Made by a program: the position numbers and the translations under genes
The notes under the pieces: model-generated
What the model was told of the DNA's origin: nothing
Databases searched by the model: none
The model's input: only the letters and a program-made list of their open reading frames with translations
DNA from: Thiobacillus sp. UBA2186
GTDB lineage: Bacteria; Pseudomonadota; Gammaproteobacteria; Burkholderiales; Thiobacillaceae
DNA: 8,893 nucleotides
Direction: 5' to 3'
Assembly: GCA_002327405.1 (NCBI GenBank)
Contig: DCVO01000020.1
Span: forward strand, 1-8,893
Part shown: positions 1-6,030 of the stretch, piece after piece
How the letters are laid out: every line of letters starts with the position of its first letter
Position numbering within the stretch: position 1 is the stretch's first letter

Positions 1-45
1 CCCGAGCGCCAGCCCGGCGTCGAATTCCACGGCGGCGGCACCTGA
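1..45 (+). CDS. 3' end of an unidentified upstream gene (partial)
   Basis: Frame 1 is open from the window edge and ends at a TGA at 43-45, giving the tail PERQPGVEFHGGGT. A stop 41 bases before the next start fits a gene end upstream of the DsrC-like gene, perhaps in the same operon. Fourteen residues are too few to name a family. The other two frames are also open here, so this could be chance. Confidence 0.35.
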   Translation, partial: PERQPGVEFHGGGT

Positions 46-86
46 GCCTTGGCCAAATCGATCGGCAAACCAGACAGGAGAATATT

Positions 87-422
87 TTGACGACGCCTGA
101 CACTGACATCGACATGCCCGAACAGGACGCGGAAGGCTACCTGGTCGAACCCGCAGACTGGAACGAGGACATCGCCATGGCGCTGGCGCGCGGCGAGAAC
201 ATCGAGCTCGGCGAGGATCACTGGGACGTGATCCGTTTCATGCGCAACTACTACGAGGAGCACCAGGTGGCGGCCGATGCCCGCTTCGTCATCAAGCACC
301 TTGCCATTCGCGTGGGTGCAGGGGCGCAGAAAATGCTGTTCGGATTATTTCCCTACGGCTACGTGAAGCAGGCCTGCAAGATCGCCGGCATGAAGCGCCC
401 GCGCGCCTGGAGCACGGGGTAG
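87..422 (+). CDS. DsrC/TusE-family sulfur-relay-like protein lacking the C-terminal cysteine
   Basis: This 111-residue protein matches the DsrC/TusE family in length and in its C-terminal half (LFPYG at 87-91, QACKIAG at 95-101). Family members carry sulfur as persulfide or trisulfide on a flexible C-terminal arm: TusE in tRNA 2-thiouridylation, DsrC in dissimilatory sulfur metabolism. DsrC has two arm cysteines 11 residues apart, of which the near-terminal one is essential and is the one kept in TusE. Here the only cysteine, C97, aligns with the inner one; the outer position is W108 in the ending RPRAWSTG. Ordinary TusE chemistry is therefore doubtful, and a regulatory or partner role is possible. 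The TTG start is chosen because CAGGAG at 75-80 sits 6 bases upstream and the length fits. The frame is open to the window edge; ATG at 114 lacks a ribosome binding site. Confidence 0.85.
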   Translation: MTTPDTDIDMPEQDAEGYLVEPADWNEDIAMALARGENIELGEDHWDVIRFMRNYYEEHQVAADARFVIKHLAIRVGAGAQKMLFGLFPYGYVKQACKIAGMKRPRAWSTG

Positions 423-451
423 CGGGGAAGCAAGACTTTCAAAAAATCTTT

Positions 452-586
452 AACCACGGGGGACACGGGGCGCACGGGGAAAAGGCTAATCAATCGGCAG
501 AAAGGAGAATTAAAAGAATCAAGGTACGATTCAGCAGGCAGGGTTGCCGAACTTTCTGTTTTGTTTTCCCCGTGTCCCCCGTGGTT
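452..586. repeat. Long inverted repeat with 9-nt tandem units (hairpin element 1)
   Basis: AACCACGGGGGACACGGGG at 452-470 is perfectly complementary over 19 bp to 568-586, with 97 bases between. The left arm is built of 9-nt units (CACGGGGGA, CACGGGGCG, CACGGGGAA), one more than the right arm. The interior holds smaller pairings (498-504 with 552-558; 516-520 with 528-532), so the transcript could form a branched structure. It fills the space between two convergent genes, 30 bases after one stop and 17 bases from the other, so it could act as a two-way terminator or 3'-end stabiliser. It has no classic U-tract. Two relatives lie at 4627-4695 and 7097-7158. Confidence 0.85.
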
Positions 587-603
587 GACCGCCTTGCTGG
601 CGC

Positions 604-1767
604 TTACGCCAGCGCGGGTTTCGCGCCGGTCAGCAGGTAGTCGATCAGTTCCCTCACCGAGCGGATGGCGCCTCCGAAAGGCAGGCTTTCGCTGCCGCGG
701 AAGAACAAGCCTTTCTTGATGTCGCCACGCAGGGCGGCAGCGAGCTGGGTGTCGATGCAGAACTGCCCGGCCCTGGCGATGCCGTCGCGCAGCCCGCAAT
801 GGACCAGGCATTGCAGTCCGGCGGTGCAGCGATCGCGGCCGGACTTGGCGCAGGCCTGCAGCTTGTGCTCGCGCTTGAGATAATTGGCGAGCCACGGGGT
901 CTTCACCGCGCGCGCCGGCAGGCCGGCCACGCTCATGAAGGTGACGATGTCCTCGGGTTTGGCCTCGACCAGCACCTTCTTGAAATCGGGATGCGCGTCG
1001 CCCTCTTCGGTGACGGCGAAAGGCGTGCCCACCTGCACGGCGCTGGCGCCCATGGCCATGAGCCCGGCAAACTTCTCGTGCGTGTTGACGCCGCCGGCCA
1101 CGATCAGCGGAATGCGCTCGCGGGCTATGCCCAGTTCCTTGAATAAGCCAAAGACCCCCTGCAGCACGCCGGCAAAATCGAAGCGCGCATCCGTGACATC
1201 CTCGATCCTGGGCGCGCCGAGATGCCCGCCGGCATGGCGCGGATGCTCGATGACGATGGCATCGGGCAGTTTTCCCTTGCGCATCCATTTCTTCAGCACC
1301 ACCGACACGCCGCGCACATCCGACAGGATCGGGATCAGCGCGACATCCGGAAAGCCTTCCGTCATCTCGGGCAGGTCGAGCGGCAGACCCGCGCCCATGA
1401 CGATGGCCTCGGCGCCGGATTCGCAGGCCTGGCGCACGTGGGCGGCATGCTCGGTCACGGCCTTCATGACGTTGACCGCCACCAGGCCGTTGCCTGCTGC
1501 GGTTTCCAGCGCCATCCTGACCTCGCGGTCGAGCGCAATCAGGTTGATGGCGTCCAGGATTTCCTTGTCGCGGCTCTTGCCCGCCTGCTCCATCAGGTCG
1601 GGGTGGTGGTGCCTGAGGTCGACGCTGGCGATGGTGCCCGCGCCGCCGGCCCTGGCCACGGCGCCGGCCAGGCGGTGCGCAGACACGCCCACGCCCATGC
1701 CGCCCTGCACGATGGGCAGAAGCGTTTTATTCCTGATGGAGAACTTCGGATAGTCGGTTGGCTGCAT
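604..1767 (-). CDS. Nitronate monooxygenase / 2-nitropropane dioxygenase-like FMN flavoprotein
   Basis: The 387-residue protein has the TIM-barrel nitronate monooxygenase fold signatures: IVQGGMGVG at 19-27, AGGHLG at 179-184 with the probable active-site histidine H182, and the FMN-phosphate segment IVAGGVNTHEKF through GASAVQVGTPF (222-250). Family enzymes oxidise alkyl nitronates with O2 using FMN; related proteins include FabK-type enoyl reductases, so the true substrate is unknown. After the barrel comes a cysteine-rich segment (C306, C314, C320, C324, also C337) that might bind metal or iron-sulfur. The ATG at 1767 is chosen over the in-frame TTG at 1788 because GGAGGA (1774-1779, minus strand) lies 6 bases before it. 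It is a single-gene unit, convergent with the DsrC-like gene and divergent from ribE, with its own promoter at about 1798-1826. The family is clear, the substrate is not. Confidence 0.9.
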   Translation of the reverse strand: MQPTDYPKFSIRNKTLLPIVQGGMGVGVSAHRLAGAVARAGGAGTIASVDLRHHHPDLMEQAGKSRDKEILDAINLIALDREVRMALETAAGNGLVAVNVMKAVTEHAAHVRQACESGAEAIVMGAGLPLDLPEMTEGFPDVALIPILSDVRGVSVVLKKWMRKGKLPDAIVIEHPRHAGGHLGAPRIEDVTDARFDFAGVLQGVFGLFKELGIARERIPLIVAGGVNTHEKFAGLMAMGASAVQVGTPFAVTEEGDAHPDFKKVLVEAKPEDIVTFMSVAGLPARAVKTPWLANYLKREHKLQACAKSGRDRCTAGLQCLVHCGLRDGIARAGQFCIDTQLAAALRGDIKKGLFFRGSESLPFGGAIRSVRELIDYLLTGAKPALA

Positions 1768-1797
1768 GGCGATTCCTCCTGCCAGCAATACAAGCGA

Positions 1798-1829
1798 ATC
1801 ATATTAACACGACCTTCTTGTCTTAATAT
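1798..1829 (-). promoter_or_regulatory. Promoter of the nitronate monooxygenase-like gene overlapped by an inverted repeat
   Basis: On the minus strand TTAAGA (1826-1821) and TATGAT (1803-1798) are 17 bases apart, a good sigma-70 arrangement, predicting a start near 1791 and a leader of about 24 bases. A perfect 7-bp inverted repeat, ATATTAA (1801-1807) and TTAATAT (1823-1829), covers both elements, with an inner GAC/GTC pair at 1811-1813 and 1820-1822. This is the placement expected of a repressor operator. Which regulator binds is unknown. Confidence 0.45.
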
Positions 1830-1889
1830 ATGGGCTGACGGTGTGGTTATATGCAGCGGCGATCATGGCTGCTGCCCTTGGCAAAATGC

Positions 1890-1926
1890 CGGCGGGGTTC
1901 TCCGCACCCGCCGAAAGGCCTAAAAT
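1890..1926 (+). promoter_or_regulatory. Hairpin and possible -10 element upstream of ribE
   Basis: CGGCGGG (1890-1896) and CCCGCCG (1907-1913) form a perfect 7-bp stem with a 10-base loop. TAAAAT at 1921-1926 is a 5/6 match to a -10 box, 33 bases before the ribE ATG, but no convincing -35 is seen at the right distance. If TAAAAT is used, the hairpin lies upstream of the transcript. The FMN riboswitch signature is absent. Confidence 0.25.
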
Positions 1927-1959
1927 GGCGGACTTCTCGGCAGTGACGCTCTTTAAACC

Positions 1960-2565
1960 ATGTTTACCGGAATCATCCAGGCAGTCGGCAAAATCCACGA
2001 ATACGAGGCACGCGGCAATGACGCGCGCATGGTCATCGATGCAGGCGGACTGGATCTGTCCGACGTGGCCGCGGGCGACAGCATCGCGGTGAACGGCGTG
2101 TGCCTCACCGCCGTCGCACTCGGCCCCGCCAGCTTCACGGTAGACGTGTCCGCCGAAACCCTGCGCTGCACGGAAGGCTACGCGCCCGGCGCCGAAGTCA
2201 ACCTGGAAAAGGCCATGCGCCCGATCGACCGCCTGGGCGGACATATCGTGTCGGGCCACGTCGACGGCACGGGCACGGTGGCCCGCTTCGAAGCAGTGGG
2301 CGAATCGCACCTGCTGGCGATCGACGCCCCCGCGGAACTCGCGCGCTACATCGCGGCCAAAGGTTCGATCACGGTGCAAGGGGTTTCCCTCACCGTGAAC
2401 CGCGTCGAGGGCGTGCGCTTTTTCATCAACCTGATTCCGCACACGCTGGCCATGACCAACTTGAAGCACCTCAGGCCCGGCAGCCGCGTGAACCTGGAAA
2501 TCGACATGGTCGCGCGCTACGTGGAGCGCCTGACCCAATTCATGAACCCCTCCGACAAAGACTGA
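1960..2565 (+). CDS. ribE: Riboflavin synthase (alpha subunit)
   Basis: The 201-residue protein has the normal length and both lumazine-binding repeats of riboflavin synthase. The first starts at the diagnostic MFTGI N-terminus and includes VNGVCLT (44-50); the second begins with GGHIVSGHVDG (93-103) and includes VQGVSLTVN (139-147). The enzyme converts two molecules of 6,7-dimethyl-8-ribityllumazine to riboflavin and one pyrimidinedione in the cytosol. ATG at 1960 is fixed by the MFTGI motif, although no clear Shine-Dalgarno precedes it. It heads a tight cluster with ribB (15-base gap) and ribH. No ribD is adjacent upstream, where many betaproteobacteria carry it; a nitronate monooxygenase-like gene on the other strand lies there instead. 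Confidence 0.97.
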   Translation: MFTGIIQAVGKIHEYEARGNDARMVIDAGGLDLSDVAAGDSIAVNGVCLTAVALGPASFTVDVSAETLRCTEGYAPGAEVNLEKAMRPIDRLGGHIVSGHVDGTGTVARFEAVGESHLLAIDAPAELARYIAAKGSITVQGVSLTVNRVEGVRFFINLIPHTLAMTNLKHLRPGSRVNLEIDMVARYVERLTQFMNPSDKD

Positions 2566-2580
2566 GCAAAGAACCAAGCA

Positions 2581-3666
2581 ATGAGCCTTGCCCCCATTAC
2601 CGAAATCATCGAAGAACTCAAGGCCGGCCGCATGGTCGTGCTGGTGGACGAAGAGGACCGCGAGAACGAAGGCGACCTCGTCATGGCCGCCGAGCATGTC
2701 ACGCCGGACGCCATCAACTTCATGGCCAAGTACGGCCGCGGCCTCATCTGCCTCACCCTCACCGACGCGCGCTGCCGCCAGCTCGGACTGAAGCAGATGG
2801 TTTCCGACAACCAGACCCCGCACGGCACCGCCTTCACGGTGTCCATCGAGGCGGCCGAGGGCGTGACCACCGGCATTTCCGCGCAGGACCGCGCCGTCAC
2901 CATCCGGGCGGCGGTGGCAAAGGACGCCAAACCATCCGACATCATCCAGCCCGGCCACATCTTCCCGCTGCGCGCGCAGCCCGGCGGCGTGCTGATGCGC
3001 GCCGGCCACACCGAAGCCGGCTGCGACCTCGCGCAGCTGGCAGGCCTGGAGCCGGCGGCGGTGATCTGCGAGATCCTGAAGGACGACGGCACCATGGCGC
3101 GCCTGCCCGACCTGATTCCCTTCGCGCAGCAACACGGTTTGAAAATCGGCGCCATCGCCGACCTCATCCATTACCGCAGCCAGAACGAGAGCCTGGTCGA
3201 GCGCGTGTCCGACCGCCTGATCCAGACGGTGTACGGCGCCTTCCGCCTCCTCGCCTATCGCGACAATACCGGCGAAACCCATCTCGCCCTGGTCAAGGGC
3301 AGCATCCACGCCGACCAGGAAACCCTGGTGCGCGTGCACGAGCCCCTTTCCGTGATGGATTTTCTCGACGTCACCGGCGGCGGGCATTCCTGGCCCATCA
3401 TGGGCGCGATGGAGCGCATCGCCGAGTCGCAGTCCGGCGTGCTGGTGCTATTGCACCGGCCGGAAACCGCCGATGCGCTGCTCAGTCGCGTCAACCCGCC
3501 AGCGCAAGCGGCGGGAAAGAAATTCGATTTGCGCAACTACGGCATCGGCGCGCAGATTTTGAAGGACATCGGCGTAGGCAGGATGCGCCTGCTCTCCAGC
3601 CCGCTGAAAATGCCGGCGATGGACGGCTTCGGCCTCGAAGTCACGGGTTATGTGGAACACAGTTGA
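2581..3666 (+). CDS. ribB: 3,4-dihydroxy-2-butanone-4-phosphate synthase with degenerate GTP cyclohydrolase II-like domain (RibBX type)
   Basis: Residues 1-205 are a complete DHBP synthase, with acidic motif DEEDRENEGD (23-32) and RAGHTEAGCDL (140-150). It turns ribulose 5-phosphate into the four-carbon substrate of lumazine synthase. Residues 206-361 follow the GTP cyclohydrolase II fold, including LRNYGIGAQILKDIG (317-331), but the zinc-binding three-cysteine loop expected near 253-275 is replaced by HEPLSVMDFLDVTGGGHSW, and there is no cysteine after residue 163. The C-terminal half should therefore not hydrolyse GTP, and a true RibA should be encoded elsewhere. Such fusions are known in proteobacteria as RibBX, often mislabelled bifunctional RibBA. 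The start follows ribE by 15 bases with only a weak AAAGAA upstream; translational coupling is plausible. Confidence 0.95.
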   Translation: MSLAPITEIIEELKAGRMVVLVDEEDRENEGDLVMAAEHVTPDAINFMAKYGRGLICLTLTDARCRQLGLKQMVSDNQTPHGTAFTVSIEAAEGVTTGISAQDRAVTIRAAVAKDAKPSDIIQPGHIFPLRAQPGGVLMRAGHTEAGCDLAQLAGLEPAAVICEILKDDGTMARLPDLIPFAQQHGLKIGAIADLIHYRSQNESLVERVSDRLIQTVYGAFRLLAYRDNTGETHLALVKGSIHADQETLVRVHEPLSVMDFLDVTGGGHSWPIMGAMERIAESQSGVLVLLHRPETADALLSRVNPPAQAAGKKFDLRNYGIGAQILKDIGVGRMRLLSSPLKMPAMDGFGLEVTGYVEHS

Positions 3667-3680
3667 AAGGAAGAAAAAAC

Positions 3681-4148
3681 ATGGGAACCAACACTGAGTT
3701 TTCCGAGCTTGACCCGGCCTACCAGGGCAAGGGCCTGAAAATCGGCATCACCATGAGCCGTTTCAACAAGGACATCTGCGAGGGCCTTCTCTCCGCCTGC
3801 GAACGCGAGCTGCTGAGGCTGGGCGTGGCCAGGGAGGACATCCTGCTGGTCACCGTGCCCGGGGCGCTCGAGCATCCCCTCGCGCTGCAGAAACTTGCGC
3901 AAAGCGACAAGTTCGACGCGCTCATCGCCATCGGCTCCATCGTGCGCGGCGAAACCTATCATTTCGAAGTCGTCTCCAACGAATCCTCGCGCGGCGTCAC
4001 CGACGTGCAGCTCGCGACAGGCGTGCCCATCGCCAACGCCATCCTCACCCTGGAGAACGAGGAGCAGGGCTATCAGCGCATGAGCGAAAAAGGCACCGAT
4101 GCGGCACGCGTGGCGATCGAAATGGCCAACCTGATGAAGCGCATATGA
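3681..4148 (+). CDS. ribH: 6,7-dimethyl-8-ribityllumazine synthase
   Basis: The 155-residue protein is a standard lumazine synthase, which condenses DHBP with the ribitylamino-pyrimidine to give the substrate of RibE and usually forms pentamers or 60-mer shells. Seen directly are SRFN (26-29) in the substrate pocket, the PGALEHPLA segment (60-68, usually PGAxExP), and VRGETYHFEVV (88-98) with the probable catalytic H94. AAAGGAAG at 3666-3673 provides a ribosome binding site before ATG 3681, 14 bases after ribB. The stop overlaps the start of nusB in ATGA (4145-4148), showing translational coupling between the two. Confidence 0.97.
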   Translation: MGTNTEFSELDPAYQGKGLKIGITMSRFNKDICEGLLSACERELLRLGVAREDILLVTVPGALEHPLALQKLAQSDKFDALIAIGSIVRGETYHFEVVSNESSRGVTDVQLATGVPIANAILTLENEEQGYQRMSEKGTDAARVAIEMANLMKRI

Positions 4149-4627
4149 GCAAACCCGCCGCCTTTGGCGGTGCAAAAAGAGCCGCCGGCAAAACAGGCAA
4201 CGCAGGTTCGCGCAGCCTGTCGCGCGAATTCGCCCTGCGCGCCATCTACGCGCAACTGCTCTCCGGCCAGGACGAAGCGGACGTGGCCGCGCATGTGCGC
4301 GAGGATCCGGATTTCGCCAAGGCCAACACGGCCTATTTCGAGGCGCTGTTCCACGGCGTGCTCACCGAAAGCGCCGACCTCGAGCTCAAACTCGCGCCGC
4401 ATCTGGACCGTCCCATCGGCGAACTGTCGCCCATCGAACGCGGCATCCTGCTGATCGGCGCGCACGAACTCGCCAACTGTCCCGACGTGCCCTACCGCGT
4501 CGCCCTCAACGAAGCCGTCGAACTCGCCAAGAAATACGGCGGCACCGACGGCCACAAATACGTCAACGGCGTGCTCGACAAGCTGGCCAAGCTGATGCGG
4601 CCGGATGAATTCAAGCAAAAAAACTGA
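4145..4627 (+). CDS. nusB: Transcription antitermination factor NusB
   Basis: NusB binds boxA RNA with NusE (ribosomal protein S10) and supports rRNA transcription antitermination. The 160-residue protein has a lysine/alanine/glycine-rich tail of about 25 residues, then the all-helical NusB domain starting at SREFALRAIYAQL (26-38). It includes the signature ELSPIERGILLIGAHEL (93-109) and VALNEAVELAKKYGGTDGHKYVNGVLDKLA (119-148). The four-base ATGA overlap with ribH matches the ribH-nusB pairing conserved across proteobacteria. Its TGA (4625-4627) runs directly into hairpin element 2, which could end or stabilise this mRNA before thiL. Confidence 0.97.
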   Translation: MSKPAAFGGAKRAAGKTGNAGSRSLSREFALRAIYAQLLSGQDEADVAAHVREDPDFAKANTAYFEALFHGVLTESADLELKLAPHLDRPIGELSPIERGILLIGAHELANCPDVPYRVALNEAVELAKKYGGTDGHKYVNGVLDKLAKLMRPDEFKQKN

Positions 4628-4695
4628 ACAAGGAGGACAAGAGGACAGGAGAAAAACTTTCTTGTCATTCCTCTTGTCCTCATGTCCTCTTTGTT
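4627..4695. repeat. Inverted repeat with 8-9-nt units between nusB and thiL (hairpin element 2)
   Basis: Positions 4633-4645 pair perfectly over 13 bp with 4669-4681 (core AGGACAAGAGGA), loop 23 bases. Outer bases AACAA (4627-4631) pair with TTGTT (4691-4695). Units AACAAGGAG, GACAAGAG and GACAGGAG repeat along the left arm, and the right arm carries one extra unit. The architecture and strand orientation match element 1 at 452-586 although the units differ. The bases beside the right arm, GTTGATCGCCTT (4693-4704), match GTTGACCGCCTT (584-595) at 11 of 12. The element starts at the nusB stop and ends 11 bases before the thiL start. Confidence 0.8.
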
Positions 4696-4706
4696 GATCG
4701 CCTTCA

Positions 4707-5690
4707 ATGCCTGGTGAATTTGATCTGATCGCGAAGTACTTCACCCGTCCCGCGCCAGATGCGGTGCTGGGCGTGGGCGACGATTGCGCGCTGATTGCGC
4801 CCACGCCGGGCATGGAACTCGCGATCTCCACCGACATGCTGATCGCGGGGCGCCATTTCATGCCTTCGGACGGTCCCGGCACCATCGGCCACAAGGCCAT
4901 GGCGGTGAACCTCTCCGACCTCGCCGCCATGGGCGCCAGGCCGCGCTTCGCGCTCTTGTCCATTGCGCTGCCGGAGGCCGACGAGAAATTTCTTCAGGGC
5001 TTTGCCGGCGGCTTTTTCGGCCTCGCGCAGAAATACGGCGTCAATGTGATCGGCGGCGACACCACGCGCGGCGGGTTATTGACGCTCAGCGTCACCGTCA
5101 TCGGCGAAGTGCCGCCGGGCCGGGCGCTGCGCCGCGATGCCGCCAGGCCGGGCGACGACATCTGGGTCTCCGGCACGCTGGGCGATGCCGCCGCCGCGCT
5201 TGCGCATCATCAGGGCAGGCTGCGGCTGGAAACCGCGCAGGCGGTGCAATGCTTTCCGCGCCTGTTCGTGCCCACGCCGCGCATCGAACTGGGGCTGGCC
5301 CTGCGCGGGCTCGCGCATGCCGCCATCGACGTGTCCGACGGCTTCGCCGCCGACCTCGGCCACATCCTCGAACGCTCGAACGTCGGCGCGGAAGTCTGGT
5401 TCGAGCAGCTGCCGCTGTCGGACGCACTCGCCCCCCTGGTCAACGAGCCGGCCGCGCAGGATTGCATCCTCGCCGGCGGCGATGATTATGAACTGGTGTT
5501 CACCGCATCGACCGACAAACGAGACCAAATCGCTACCTTGGCCACACAGCTCGACTTGCGCCTGACACGGGTAGGACAAATCACTCCCCTCTCCCCCGGG
5601 GAGAGGGGCGGGGGTGAGGGCCTGCGCCTCCTCAACCGCGGCGAGCCCATGACGCTCGCGCGCGCGGGCTTTGACCACTTTCAGTCATGA
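4707..5690 (+). CDS. thiL: Thiamine-monophosphate kinase
   Basis: ThiL phosphorylates thiamine phosphate with ATP to thiamine diphosphate, the last step of cofactor synthesis. The 327-residue protein shows the PurM/ThiL-type motifs in order: N-terminal GEFDLIAKYF (3-12), GVGDDCALI (22-30), STDM (41-44), AVNLSDLAAMGA (66-77), GGDTTRG (116-122), DVSDGFAADLGHI (208-220) and GGDDYELVF (257-265). The start at 4707 is supported by the family's GEF N-terminus, but no Shine-Dalgarno is visible; the pyrimidine-rich arm of element 2 lies just upstream. Near the C-terminus residues 294-305 (PLSPGERGGGEG) are encoded by a palindromic repeat in frame, an apparent insertion between the last beta strands that leaves the tail GFDHF intact. 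The domain order suggests it is functional. Confidence 0.96.
   Translation: MPGEFDLIAKYFTRPAPDAVLGVGDDCALIAPTPGMELAISTDMLIAGRHFMPSDGPGTIGHKAMAVNLSDLAAMGARPRFALLSIALPEADEKFLQGFAGGFFGLAQKYGVNVIGGDTTRGGLLTLSVTVIGEVPPGRALRRDAARPGDDIWVSGTLGDAAAALAHHQGRLRLETAQAVQCFPRLFVPTPRIELGLALRGLAHAAIDVSDGFAADLGHILERSNVGAEVWFEQLPLSDALAPLVNEPAAQDCILAGGDDYELVFTASTDKRDQIATLATQLDLRLTRVGQITPLSPGERGGGEGLRLLNRGEPMTLARAGFDHFQS
5586..5620. repeat. CCCTCTCC palindromic repeat inside the thiL coding sequence
   Basis: CCCCTCTCCCC (5586-5596) and GGGGAGAGGGG (5598-5608) form an 11-bp palindrome with one central base, followed by a G-rich tail to 5620. The copy before recA (8349-8384) has the same palindrome and GGGGTGAGGG tail, and decayed copies lie at 5928-6030. 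This family is common between genes in many GC-rich proteobacteria. Here it is read in frame as part of ThiL. Confidence 0.85.
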
Positions 5691-5749
5691 GCCCTCTCCG
5701 ATTTCCTGGCTACGGGCTGCAAGCGCATTTACCCCCTCCCAACCGCCCA

Positions 5750-5773
5750 GGGACTGGCTTGCAAGCCGGTCCC
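5750..5773. repeat. 24-bp near-perfect palindrome downstream of thiL
   Basis: GGGACTGGCTTG (5750-5761) and CAAGCCGGTCCC (5762-5773) are complementary at 11 of 12 positions, and the odd pair would be a G-U wobble in RNA. There is no loop in the DNA form. It lies 60 bases after the thiL stop in a gene-free stretch and may help end thiL transcription. Confidence 0.65.
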
Positions 5774-5783
5774 GTTCCGGCGG

Positions 5784-5809
5784 GGCAAGGCCAGGCAGCT
5801 GGCCTTGCC
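5784..5809. repeat. Perfect 11-bp hairpin with a 4-base loop between thiL and pgpA
   Basis: GGCAAGGCCAG (5784-5794) and CTGGCCTTGCC (5799-5809) form a perfect 11-bp stem with loop GCAG. GGCGG (5779-5783) and CCGCC (5814-5818) could lengthen it across a bulge. It is not followed by a U-tract, so it is not a textbook intrinsic terminator, but it is the strongest compact hairpin in the window. Confidence 0.7.
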
Positions 5810-5824
5810 TCTTCCGCCTCCACC

Positions 5825-5891
5825 CCCCGGCGAGCGGGAGGAGGCGCAAAATTCGGATGCTTCCCGGACATTCCCTCCCCGCTCGCCGGGG
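5825..5891. repeat. 14-bp inverted repeat with 39-base spacer
   Basis: CCCCGGCGAGCGGG (5825-5838) and CCCGCTCGCCGGGG (5878-5891) are perfectly complementary. The right arm runs into GAGGGTTGGCGGG, resembling the G-rich tail of the CCCTCTCC repeat family, so this is probably a diverged member or a target of one. It belongs to the 410-base gene-free stretch 5691-6100, which is nearly all inverted and tandem repeats. Confidence 0.7.
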
Positions 5892-5927
5892 AGGGTTGGC
5901 GGGAAACAACGCGAAGCGTTTCCTCGT

Positions 5928-6030
5928 CCCCCTCTCCTGCGGGGAGAGGGCGGGGGAGAGCCCGCTCCCCTCTCCCTCGGGGAGAGGGGCCGGGGGAGAG
6001 GGTGCCACGGGGAGAGGGCCGGGGAGAGGG
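5928..6030. repeat. Cluster of decayed CCCTCTCC/GGGGAGAGG repeats before pgpA
   Basis: Three copies lie head to tail. The first (5928-5960) has CCCCTCTCC then GGGGAGAGGG and a G-rich tail. The second (5966-6002) is nearly the same with a CTC centre. The third (6008-6030) keeps only the right half and tail. G runs separated by AGAG make the plus strand strongly purine-rich. No gene is supported here; the pgpA reading frame stays open through it by chance. Confidence 0.85.

Noticed and set aside
1746..1788. TTG at 1788 as start of the nitronate monooxygenase-like gene
   Set aside because: The GGAGGA ribosome binding site lies inside that extension, 6 bases before ATG 1767.
1768..1959. FMN riboswitch upstream of ribE
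   Set aside because: The conserved RFN blocks are missing; only a simple 7-bp GC hairpin (1890-1913) is seen.
1804..3387. Long minus-strand reading frame of 527 codons opposite ribE-ribB
   Set aside because: It is antisense to two clear genes, rich in His/Ala/Gly as expected from a shadow of GC-rich codons, and has no recognisable domain.
2581..3666. Bifunctional RibBA
   Set aside because: The C-terminal GTP cyclohydrolase II half lacks all zinc-binding cysteines.
2100..4148. Plus-strand reading frame of 682 codons overlapping ribE, ribB and ribH
   Set aside because: Arginine/proline-rich shadow frame over ribE and ribB that enters the real ribH frame only at its end; the individual rib genes have full family motifs.
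5586..6030. CRISPR-like array
   Set aside because: Copies are palindromic, decayed and irregularly spaced, with no unique spacers and no cas genes.
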